Part shown: positions 1 through 7,374 of the stretch, piece after piece
Layout of the letters: each line of letters begins with the position of its first letter
Numbering within the stretch: the stretch's first letter is position 1
Source of the DNA: Ruficoccus sp. ZRK36
GTDB taxonomy: Bacteria > Verrucomicrobiota > Verrucomicrobiia > Opitutales > Cerasicoccaceae
Direction: 5' to 3'
NCBI RefSeq assembly: GCF_019603315.1
Contig: NZ_CP080649.1
Coordinates: 2,366,176-2,430,175, forward strand
DNA: 64,000 nucleotides
Notes under the pieces: model-generated
What the model was told of the DNA's origin: nothing
The model's database searches: none
What the model saw: the letters and a program-made list of their open reading frames with translations, nothing else
Made by a program: the position numbers and the translations under genes

Positions 1-2254
1 TGTCCATGAAGCTCTTACCCTCAACGGCAGGGGCGGCGTCCTTGCGCAGGACGTTGAGGCCCCAGAAGGTGAAGAATATCGTGGCCTTACCGCCCATGGC
101 GACCGCGCCGTTGGCGATGATAAATGAGGCCATGGCCTTGTCCAGGTCACCGGAGAAGCACACCAGTGTGGCGCCTTTGCGCGGGCCGGAGGTGCTGGCG
201 CCATTGCGGGCAGGTGCGCCAGAGGGCCGCCAGCCAGCGGGCAGCACGTCGGTGGAGAGCCGGAGGCGACCCACGACGAGTCCCTTCTCCTTGGCTACAT
301 CGAGGCACTCGTAGCCGTTGGCGCGGCAGAAGGCGGGCAGGTCGTTCTTAAACCCGGCGTCGGAGGCGGTGACCTCCAGTATCTGCCCGGGCTTGAGAGC
401 AGTGGCCGCTTCCTTGACGCGCAGGATGGGGCCGGGGCAGGCCATGCCGGTGGCGTCGAGCTTCACGACCTCGCCACCGGAGGCTTCCTGTTTCACCGAC
501 GGGGCCGGGGCAGAGCCACAGCAAGAAGGGCCGGAAGGTGCTTGTTCCGGAGCGGTAGGGTCAAAAGAGTCCGTCTCCTTACCGACCTGCTGGAAGGTGG
601 CCTCGACCTTGGCACCGCCGACATGCGAATACACCTCGAAGCCCTTCTGAGCGAGCACACGAGCCGCGAAGTAGCTGGTCTTGCCCAGGGCACAGATCGT
701 GACCACGGGGCGGGTCTTGTCGAGCTCGCTGAGGCGACCGCGCAGCTGCGGGAAGGGGATATTGACCGCGCCGGGGAAGGGCTTGAGGGCGACCATCTCG
801 GCCGGGCGTACGTCCACGAGCTGGGCGTTGTCAGGTGTATCCGAAAGTGAATACAGGGGCTTGACGAAGCCTGAGCGGATGTTGCCGGCGGAGAAGGCCG
901 CGACATTGACTGGGTCCTTGGCTGAGCCAAAGGGCGGGGCGTAGGCCAGCTCCAGGTGCTCGAGGTCGCTTACGGTGAGCTTGCCCTTGATGGCGGTGGC
1001 GAGCACGTCGAGGCGTTTGTCCACACCGTCGGGGCCAAAGGCCTGCCCGCCGAGGATGCGGCCGTCGGCCTCGTCCCAGATGAGCTTGAGGGTGAGGTGG
1101 GTGGCACCCGGATAGTACCCGGCGTGGTTGAAGTCGCTCACGATGGTCTTGCCGTATTTGACACCGGCCTGCTGGAGGCGCTTCTCCGTGTAGCCGGTGA
1201 CGCCGGCGGCGACATCGAAGACGCGCACGATGGAGGTGCCGATGGAGCCGGGATAGGGCTGGGCCTGGCCCCCGAGCATAATGTGGTCGGCGGCGGTGCG
1301 GCCCTGGCGATTGGCGGGGCCACCGAGGGCGATGGCGACGGGCCCGCCGATGATCGGGTCGGTCGTCTCGGAGGCATCACCGATGGCGTAAATGTCCGGG
1401 TCAGAGCTCTGCATGTAGCCGTTGGCGACGATGTGGCCGCGCTGCCCCAGCTCCAGACCGGCGGCCTTGGCGAGGGCGTTCTCGGGGCGCACGCCGATGG
1501 AGAGGATGACCATGTCCGTTTCGAGTTTCTGGCCGGACTTGAGCTTGGCGCGGAGGCCGTCGCCGACCTTTTCAAAGCCGTCAATGCCGTCCCCGAGGAC
1601 GAGCTGGACACCGTTTTCGCGGAGCTCCTCCTGCACGGCCTGGACCATGTCCTTATCCATCTGTGGCAGGACCTGGTCAACGAGCTCGACCAGCGAGACA
1701 TTCTTGCCGAGGTGGACGAGCTGCTCGGCCATTTCGAGACCGATGAAGCCCGCGCCGATGATGGCCACGTGGCGAGCATCGGAGGCGGCCTCCTTGATGC
1801 GGTCCATGTCCTGAAGGTTGCGCAGCGTGTAGATGCCGGGCAGGTCGATGCCGGGCAGCGGCGGGGTGAGCGGGGAGGCGCCGGGGGAGAGGATCAGCTT
1901 GTCGTAGGCGAGGTCTTCCTCGGCGCCGGTTTCGACACTGCGCACATGGACGGTGTGGGCCTCGCAGTCGATGGCGGTGGCCTCGGTGCGGTTGCGCACG
2001 TCGAGGCGGAGCATGCTCTTGAGCGACTCGGGGGTCTGCACGGCGAGCTTGCTGCGGTCCTGAATCTCGCCACCGATGTGGTAGGGCAGGCCGCAGTTGG
2101 CGAAGGATACGTCCGGGCCGCGCTCGATCAGGATGATCTCGGCGTCCTCGTTCAGGCGACGGGCACGGGCAGCGGCGGATGCGCCACCGGCTACGCCACC
2201 GATGATGACGATGCGAAGTTTTTGCGTAGAGGGGGATTGGGCAGTTTCACTCAT
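1..2254 (-). CDS. CoA-disulfide reductase fused to rhodanese, TusA and DsrE domains (3' partial)
   Basis: Predicted cytoplasmic FAD/NAD(P)H persulfide or CoA-disulfide reductase. In order: N-terminal dinucleotide motif IIGGVAGGASAA near residues 17-28; active-site Cys54 in FANCGLPYH, as in CoA disulfide reductases; a second GAGFIG dinucleotide motif near 155-165; a rhodanese domain with active-site loop CALGKTS near residue 519; a Cys/Pro/Ser linker containing SCCGS; a TusA/SirA domain with the CPGP motif near 606; and a DsrE/DsrF-like domain from about 690 that runs off the window edge, so at least 751 residues. The start is ATG at 2254. It lies 51 bp downstream of an ArsR-type gene on the same strand. 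Family knowledge suggests sulfane-sulfur relay: the flavoenzyme core reduces disulfides or persulfides, and rhodanese, TusA and DsrE pass sulfur between cysteines. The substrate cannot be read from sequence. Confidence 0.9.
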   Translation of the reverse strand, partial: MSETAQSPSTQKLRIVIIGGVAGGASAAARARRLNEDAEIILIERGPDVSFANCGLPYHIGGEIQDRSKLAVQTPESLKSMLRLDVRNRTEATAIDCEAHTVHVRSVETGAEEDLAYDKLILSPGASPLTPPLPGIDLPGIYTLRNLQDMDRIKEAASDARHVAIIGAGFIGLEMAEQLVHLGKNVSLVELVDQVLPQMDKDMVQAVQEELRENGVQLVLGDGIDGFEKVGDGLRAKLKSGQKLETDMVILSIGVRPENALAKAAGLELGQRGHIVANGYMQSSDPDIYAIGDASETTDPIIGGPVAIALGGPANRQGRTAADHIMLGGQAQPYPGSIGTSIVRVFDVAAGVTGYTEKRLQQAGVKYGKTIVSDFNHAGYYPGATHLTLKLIWDEADGRILGGQAFGPDGVDKRLDVLATAIKGKLTVSDLEHLELAYAPPFGSAKDPVNVAAFSAGNIRSGFVKPLYSLSDTPDNAQLVDVRPAEMVALKPFPGAVNIPFPQLRGRLSELDKTRPVVTICALGKTSYFAARVLAQKGFEVYSHVGGAKVEATFQQVGKETDSFDPTAPEQAPSGPSCCGSAPAPSVKQEASGGEVVKLDATGMACPGPILRVKEAATALKPGQILEVTASDAGFKNDLPAFCRANGYECLDVAKEKGLVVGRLRLSTDVLPAGWRPSGAPARNGASTSGPRKGATLVCFSGDLDKAMASFIIANGAVAMGGKATIFFTFWGLNVLRKDAAPAVEGKSFMD

Positions 2255-2305
2255 GGCTATTATTCGATTGGTATTTTAAAGGGTTGTTTGAGCCTGACAG
2301 GCTTC

Positions 2306-2653
2306 TTAGTGAGTGGCGCTTGCTTTGCTGTCGGCGGCCTCAGGCTGCGCCGTTCCGAGCGTACACTGGAAGCTGTGGCAAAAGGCTTTGATGTTATCGC
2401 AGTCGAGCGAGTAGCAGACGCGTGGGCCGCAGCTCTGGGCGGTCAGTAGCCCGGCCTCGCGCATGGCGCGCAGATGTTGGGAGACCGTGGCCTGGGCCAG
2501 CGGAAGGGCCTCGACGATCTGGCCGCAGGAGGCCTGGCCGTGCTCCTGCAGAAAGGTCAGGATCGAGATCCGTGCCGGATGCGAAAGCGCGCGGGCGAAG
2601 TCCGCCAGGGCAACCTGCTCGGGGGTGAAGATGTCGTGATTCGGAAAAGGCAT
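2306..2653 (-). CDS. ArsR/SmtB-family transcriptional repressor, probable thiol or persulfide sensor
   Basis: 115-residue winged-helix repressor. A dimerisation helix precedes the HTH region; the recognition helix is in LAQATVSQHLRAMREAGLL (residues 52-70), followed by the beta-wing. It has cysteines at 43, 75, 80, 85, 92 and 97. Cys43 sits at the start of the HTH region, roughly where BigR/SqrR-type persulfide sensors have their first redox cysteine, and the C-terminal cysteines could supply the partner. The gene directly precedes the sulfur-transfer fusion enzyme and has a perfect palindrome just upstream, which suggests autoregulation of the pair. A classical arsenic or metal sensor is the alternative; no ELCVC-type motif is present. 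Confidence 0.88.
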   Translation of the reverse strand: MPFPNHDIFTPEQVALADFARALSHPARISILTFLQEHGQASCGQIVEALPLAQATVSQHLRAMREAGLLTAQSCGPRVCYSLDCDNIKAFCHSFQCTLGTAQPEAADSKASATH

Positions 2654-2668
2654 GATAGGTAAATCGTA

Positions 2669-2686
2669 TATCGTAAATTTACGATA
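2669..2686. promoter_or_regulatory. 18-bp perfect palindrome, likely ArsR-family operator
   Basis: TATCGTAAATTTACGATA is identical to its reverse complement. It lies 16 bp upstream of the repressor start codon in an AT-rich patch, where a bound repressor would cover the core promoter or the transcript start. ArsR-family dimers bind imperfect palindromes of this size, so control of the repressor and the downstream enzyme is the natural reading. The regulator itself is inferred from position. Confidence 0.75.
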
Positions 2687-2791
2687 AATGGAAAAACGTC
2701 AAGACGGACAGCAAATTTTTTCATGAAATATGCGAAGCCGGGCGCAGGGCTAAGTGCTAACCCGCTTACTCCATGTCGGGTAGGGCTTTGG

Positions 2792-3637
2792 TCAGAGCGC
2801 TTCGATCTCGGCCTTGATGTCGGCGGGTTTGCCGAAGTACAGGGCGCTGGTCACGATCATGTCGACACCGGTGGCAGCGTAGTCGGCGCAGTTATCGAGG
2901 TTGACGCCGCCCGCGATGGAGACTTTGACGCCGGGGCACTCGGTATGGACGGTCTCGGCGACCTGCCGGGTGTCCGCGAGGCTGAGCTTGTCGAGCTGGA
3001 CGAGATCAACGCCGCCGCGCGCCAGCTCCAGCGCACTCTCGACGTCGTGCGCCTCGGCAGCGATGAGCTTTTCGCCAAGCTGCGTCTTGAGGGCGGAAAC
3101 TTTTTTCAGAAATTCACTACGTCCGCCGATGAAGCGCAGGTGCTCGTCGAAGACCAGTACGCTCTCGGAGAGGCCGAGGCGGTGGGGGAAGGCGCCCCCG
3201 GCGAGAATGCCCTTGATGGTGAGCTTGCGGGCAAAGGGGATGCTCTTGCGTGTGGTGACGACGACGAGCTGCGGATTTACGGCGTGGACCTTATCCACCA
3301 TCGTGCGTGTGCGGGTGGCTACTCCCGAGGCATGCTCAAGCAGGTTACCGGTGACACGCCAGGCAGCATGCACGGCGGCGGCCGGGCCCCGTGCCTCCAG
3401 GATGCAGGTGCCCGCATCAGCCTGCGTGCCAGTGGGCAGGCTTATGGTCACGGCCAGCCCGAGCTTTTCGAGGATGCGTCGTGCCTCCTCGGTGGCGCAG
3501 ATCGTCGTGGGCTGGCGCGTGATGTAGCGGAGCCGTCCGGGCTGTTCGCCGATCTCAAGCAGGGTGGAGGTCAGGTCGAGGTAGGGGAGGTCCTCGCGTA
3601 TTAACTGATCAATGTCTTCGTCGCTGAAGTAAAGCAT
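2792..3637 (-). CDS. modD: ModD-type nicotinate-nucleotide pyrophosphorylase family protein
   Basis: 281 residues of the quinolinate phosphoribosyltransferase fold. It carries TTRKSIPFARKLTIK and GGAFPHRLGLSESVLVFDEH, which match the ModD branch better than classical NadC. The phosphoribosyl-binding TRK and HR pairs are present, but the lysine of the classical LIKDNH motif is replaced (LVFDEH). Neighbouring nadA makes quinolinate, so this gene sits where nadC is expected and may perform that step (quinolinate + PRPP to NaMN + CO2). ModD family members have no settled function and are often linked to molybdate transport, but no mod transport genes are seen here. ATG start at 3637; it is downstream of nadA on the same strand (89-bp gap). 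Confidence 0.85.
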   Translation of the reverse strand: MLYFSDEDIDQLIREDLPYLDLTSTLLEIGEQPGRLRYITRQPTTICATEEARRILEKLGLAVTISLPTGTQADAGTCILEARGPAAAVHAAWRVTGNLLEHASGVATRTRTMVDKVHAVNPQLVVVTTRKSIPFARKLTIKGILAGGAFPHRLGLSESVLVFDEHLRFIGGRSEFLKKVSALKTQLGEKLIAAEAHDVESALELARGGVDLVQLDKLSLADTRQVAETVHTECPGVKVSIAGGVNLDNCADYAATGVDMIVTSALYFGKPADIKAEIEAL

Positions 3638-3726
3638 GGCTGAGCCCGCATGCTTAGCGAATGCACTGCGCCAAGGCGAGCGATATCCGCTGCTGGGCTT
3701 GCACAGCCCGGAAAAGCAAACAGCAC

Positions 3727-4713
3727 TTACGCCTTTGACCAGTCGAGCATGCGCTTGATCGGGTCGTAGGCCTTGGAGCGGACGGACTCCTCCATGGTGA
3801 TCTCGGGGGAGAGGTCGCGCAGGCAGTTGCGGAGCTTTTCCACCGTGTTCATCTTCATGTAGCGGCAGTCATTGCAGGCACAGGTCTCGGTGGGCCCGGC
3901 AATGAAGATCTTACCGGGGATCTCGCGGCGCAGGCGGTTGAGCATGCCGGTCTCGGTGGCGACGATGATCTCGCGCGAGGGATGCGTCTTGCAGAAGCCG
4001 ATCATCTTCTCGGTGCTGCAAACTTCGTCGGCCATATCGCGGACGGCCTCGACACACTCGGGGTGGGCGACGACGGGTGCGCCGGGATACTGCGCCTTGA
4101 CCTTCTCCAGCGCGCGGGCAGTGAAGAGGACGTGGGCGTAGCAGCTACCCGGCCACAGGCGCATCTTGCGGCCCGTCTGGCGGGCGACCCATTGGCCGAG
4201 GTTCTGGTCGGGGACGAAAAGAATTTCCTTATCTTCGGGGATCTGCTCGACGATTTTGACGGCATTACCGGAGGTGCAGATGACGTCGGAGAGCGCCTTG
4301 ACCGCAGCTGAACAGTTGATATACGCGACGACGTAGAGGTCCGGGTTGGCCGCGCGGTAAGCAGCGAGCTTGTCCGCCGGGCACGAGTCGGAAAGGGAGC
4401 AGCCGGCCTCCAGCTCGGGGAGGAGCACGGTCTTGGAGGGGTTGACGATCTTCGCGGTCTCAGCCATGAAGTGCACGCCACAGAAGACGATGACGTCGGC
4501 GTCGGTTTCGGCGGCGTTGTAGGCCAGTCCGAGAGAGTCGCCCACGTAGTCACCCACGCGCTGGATGGCGTCGATCTGATAGTTGTGAACCAGGATGACG
4601 GCGTTGCGCTCTTTTTTGAGCGCGAGGATTTCCTCCTGAATCGCGCTGAGGGGCTCTTCGGGGCCGTTCAGCGAAGGGAGGGTCAAGGGTTCGAAGTCAA
4701 GCGTCTCGCTCAT
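3727..4713 (-). CDS. nadA: quinolinate synthase A
   Basis: 328 residues, full length. Cytoplasmic [4Fe-4S] enzyme that condenses iminoaspartate with dihydroxyacetone phosphate to quinolinate in de novo NAD synthesis. Diagnostic segments are LVHNYQ (42-47), GDSLGLA (58-64), YINCSA with Cys134, VVAHPEC near 220, and CACNDCRYMKMN near 281-292; the three cluster cysteines are expected to be Cys134, the Cys of AHPEC and one in the CACNDC segment. No nadB (L-aspartate oxidase) is in the window. The 89-bp gap to the following ModD-type gene allows co-transcription. Confidence 0.97.
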   Translation of the reverse strand: MSETLDFEPLTLPSLNGPEEPLSAIQEEILALKKERNAVILVHNYQIDAIQRVGDYVGDSLGLAYNAAETDADVIVFCGVHFMAETAKIVNPSKTVLLPELEAGCSLSDSCPADKLAAYRAANPDLYVVAYINCSAAVKALSDVICTSGNAVKIVEQIPEDKEILFVPDQNLGQWVARQTGRKMRLWPGSCYAHVLFTARALEKVKAQYPGAPVVAHPECVEAVRDMADEVCSTEKMIGFCKTHPSREIIVATETGMLNRLRREIPGKIFIAGPTETCACNDCRYMKMNTVEKLRNCLRDLSPEITMEESVRSKAYDPIKRMLDWSKA

Positions 4714-4792
4714 AAGAAAGGATGAGTAAAGGTGCTTCAGGGCCGGTACGCAGTCAAGTGCCGGGTCAGATAAGCGACTAAAGCAGGTGGCT

Positions 4793-5281
4793 TTACTTGG
4801 CAGCGCGTTCGCAGACGCCGGTGTCGGCGCGGAACAGGCAGTGCGCGGTGACTTGCAGTCGCTGTGAATCGGGCTTCATGTTGAGCTTATCACAGACCGT
4901 TTTCCCGTACCACTCCATGAAAGGCGCATCGACCTCGAAAATCTTACCACAATCTTCGCAGATGACCTGCGCCTGAAAGGTGCGGGCCTGGCGGTTGGAG
5001 TGGTAGTACTTGTTGTCGTGGCCGACGTCGATCTCGCGGATCAGGCCGCTCTCGGTCAGGATGGGCAGGGAGCGGTAAACCGTGGCACGCGAGACGGAGT
5101 CGTCAAGCTGGCGGGAACGGTCCAGCAGGTCCTCTGCCGTAAAGTGGTCATTGAGCTCGAAGGCGGCGTCAAAGATCGCCATGCGCTGATTTGTCACACG
5201 CAAGCCCTTGCTGACCAGGAACTTCTTAAAAGTATCCCGGGGGTTTTCGATTTCTACGGATTGCTCGCTTAACGCCGTCAT
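4793..5281 (-). CDS. Fur-family transcriptional regulator with altered metal-sensing motif
   Basis: 162 residues. The N-terminal winged helix contains [12 protein letters not shown] and [12 protein letters not shown], typical of Fur/Zur/PerR. The C-terminal domain keeps the structural zinc cysteines CEDC (108, 111) and a second pair, Cys148 and Cys157. The usual HHDH box just before the first Cys pair is replaced by RTFQAQ, so part of the classical sensing site is missing; His46, His88 and His94 could still bind metal. It may therefore respond to a different metal or signal than iron. ATG start at 5281; it lies upstream of nadA on the same strand with a 79-bp gap. Confidence 0.88.
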   Translation of the reverse strand: MTALSEQSVEIENPRDTFKKFLVSKGLRVTNQRMAIFDAAFELNDHFTAEDLLDRSRQLDDSVSRATVYRSLPILTESGLIREIDVGHDNKYYHSNRQARTFQAQVICEDCGKIFEVDAPFMEWYGKTVCDKLNMKPDSQRLQVTAHCLFRADTGVCERAAK

Positions 5282-5563
5282 CTTTTTTAAATGAGACTAA
5301 ATTGACACAAGCGGGAAGGGGGGTCAAACGGGAATTAACTCGGGGAGTGTTTTTTTCTAAAAATGAGTGGCTTAAGCGTGTACGGGGTTCGTCGATTTAA
5401 GGGGTTTTTCAACGTCCAGATCATGCCGCAGACCGCTATGCATCATGATTTTGGGAGTTGACACTCATAATTATCACAGGCTTGATTGCTAATTACGTGG
5501 CCGTGTGCTATCCCTAGTGCTTCGGCTTCTTTTAACCTAATCAAAAATCAAACAAAGATCGCG

Positions 5564-7207
5564 ATGAAATTGTCACTCACTCTGCTGAAGTCTCTCTGGG
5601 TCCCCGGGGTACTGTCAGCTGCTCTATTCCTCACAGGTTGTGAATCCACCAAGACCGTCGAAGGTCCTGATGCTTCCGCCGGCCCCGAAGGTAACGTCCA
5701 CGGCTACTCTCAGGTCGAAGGCAAGGCTGTCCAGACCAAGGCCGACAGCACCAAGGCCGCCGACAAGTCTGTTATTTACGAAGACGACCTCGTCGTTGTC
5801 AGCAAGCAGTACCTCTCCGGTTCGATGGCTGGCAGCCCGTTCACGTATAAGATCAACGTCAAGGCCAAGCAGCCCGTCACCAATGTTGAGGTGAGCGAAA
5901 TGCTGCCGGCTGAGATCAAGTACCAGAGCTCCGACCCGAAGGCCAGCCTCGACCAGTTCGGGATGCCCAGCTGGGATCTGCCCGCCATGAAGGCCGGCGA
6001 CTCCAAGGACATCACCGTGACCGTGGTTCCCTCCAAGATCGGTAACTTCGAAGTTTGCAGCGTTGTCCGCGCCGATCCGATGCTCTGCCTGCCGATCTTC
6101 GTGGGTAAGCCCGAAATCACCCTGGCCAAGGTTGGCCCGGCTACCGTTGAACTCGGCAAGGACGCCACCTGGACGATCACCGCCAAGAACACCGGTAACG
6201 CCTACGCCGACAATGTCGTGATCACCGACAAGCTTCCCGCTGGTTGGACCGCCAAGAGCCCGATCTCCAAGAACGTTGGCTCCCTCGATCCCGGCCAGAG
6301 CGCCACGATGACTGTCGTCGCCACCGCCGACAAGCCCGGCAAGTTCGTCAACACCGCCACCTCGACCTTTGCACAGGGTGAGCCGGTTGTTGCTACCGCT
6401 CCGGTCCTCGTCCAGCAGTCCAGCCTGACCATCACCAAGAAGGGCCCGGCTACCGGCTACATCTTCTCTGACGTGCCGTACACCATCACCGTCACCAACG
6501 ACGGCGACACCACCCTGAACAACATCGTGGTTACTGACACGCTGCCGGACGACTTCGTGATCGAAGGCCAGCTCAAGAGCGCTACCGTCAAGGACAAGGA
6601 TACCGGCGGCAAGACCATCGTTCCTTCCATGGACCCGACCCGCAACGTGTGGGGCTACTGGCGTCCGGGCGGCAACCCGCAGACCGACGACTCGGCTGAC
6701 GAGATCGACTGGACCATCGACAGCCTCGCTCCGGGTGCTTCCAAGACCTTCACGGTCAATGGTTACGCCACCCGCCCGATGACCACCACCAACACCGCTA
6801 CCGCCACCACCGGTTCCATCCAGGAAACCGCTTCGGCCAGCACGGTTTGGAAGGCTGTCCCGGGTATCCACAGCAGCATCCGCGACTCGATCGACCCGAT
6901 CCAGATCGGCCAGGAAACCACCTACACGCTGAACGCTCTGAATCAGTCCTCGTATGAAACCTTCGCTGTCACCAGCCAGAAGGTCATCATCCCGAGCCAG
7001 CTGAAGATCGTTTCGGTCAGCGCCGGCGGTGTCATCTCCGGTCAGACTGTCACCTTCCCGCAGGTCTCCCTGGCCCCGGGTAAGGAAGTCACCCGCTCGA
7101 TCACGGTCCAGGCTGTTAGCGCCGGTACGGTCACCACTAAGGTGGAAACCATGACCAGCTTCCGTGACGATCCGGTCCTCGACCAGGAATCGACCACGAT
7201 CTACTAA
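5564..7207 (+). CDS. OmcB-like DUF11-repeat outer-membrane lipoprotein
   Basis: 547 residues. The chosen start (ATG 5564) gives a lipoprotein signal with lipobox LTGC (Cys about 25); an upstream in-frame start at 5486 would bury that signal. The mature part is about four immunoglobulin-like DUF11 repeats, seen in repeated NTGNAYADNVVITDKLP / NDGDTTLNNIVVTDTLP blocks. The closest known architecture is chlamydial OmcB and related PVC-superphylum envelope proteins, although only a few cysteines remain (for example VCSVV and MLCLP). A structural role at the outer membrane is inferred. Strong preference for C-ending codons suggests high expression. A TTGACA hexamer at 5458 may be part of its promoter, but no convincing -10 is seen. 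Confidence 0.85.
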   Translation: MKLSLTLLKSLWVPGVLSAALFLTGCESTKTVEGPDASAGPEGNVHGYSQVEGKAVQTKADSTKAADKSVIYEDDLVVVSKQYLSGSMAGSPFTYKINVKAKQPVTNVEVSEMLPAEIKYQSSDPKASLDQFGMPSWDLPAMKAGDSKDITVTVVPSKIGNFEVCSVVRADPMLCLPIFVGKPEITLAKVGPATVELGKDATWTITAKNTGNAYADNVVITDKLPAGWTAKSPISKNVGSLDPGQSATMTVVATADKPGKFVNTATSTFAQGEPVVATAPVLVQQSSLTITKKGPATGYIFSDVPYTITVTNDGDTTLNNIVVTDTLPDDFVIEGQLKSATVKDKDTGGKTIVPSMDPTRNVWGYWRPGGNPQTDDSADEIDWTIDSLAPGASKTFTVNGYATRPMTTTNTATATTGSIQETASASTVWKAVPGIHSSIRDSIDPIQIGQETTYTLNALNQSSYETFAVTSQKVIIPSQLKIVSVSAGGVISGQTVTFPQVSLAPGKEVTRSITVQAVSAGTVTTKVETMTSFRDDPVLDQESTTIY

Positions 7208-7231
7208 GATCTGAGTCAACCCTAGCTTTCG

Positions 7232-7265
7232 AGAGCCCGCAGCACACGCTGCGGGCTCTTTTTTG
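7232..7265 (+). terminator. rho-independent terminator of the DUF11 gene
   Basis: A perfect 12-bp stem (AGAGCCCGCAGC, 7232-7243, with 7248-7259) around the loop ACAC is followed by a T6 run. It lies 24 bp past the stop codon of the DUF11 lipoprotein gene. Confidence 0.93.
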
Positions 7266-7374
7266 TCTGCATCTTAGATGCTGCACATCAGGCGTTACCT
7301 GCCGAACTCATGTCTGTAGATGCAACGCGCGGAATAGAGTTGAAGGACGCGCCCGGCTTTCGCCATGGTGGGAT

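Noticed and set aside
956-2449. 497-residue plus-strand open frame
   Set aside because: It is antisense to the CoA-disulfide reductase fusion and the ArsR gene, and has no family-like motif; a by-product of high G+C codon use.
5458-5486. Possible Fur box or sigma-70 promoter ahead of the DUF11 gene
   Set aside because: TTGACA is clear, but no good -10 follows and the AT-rich palindrome ATAATTAT (5467-5474) is too short to call a Fur site.
5624-7219. 531-residue minus-strand frame opposite the DUF11 gene
   Set aside because: Repeats and codon bias of the plus-strand gene create it; low-complexity Gly/Asp/Val sequence with no domain.
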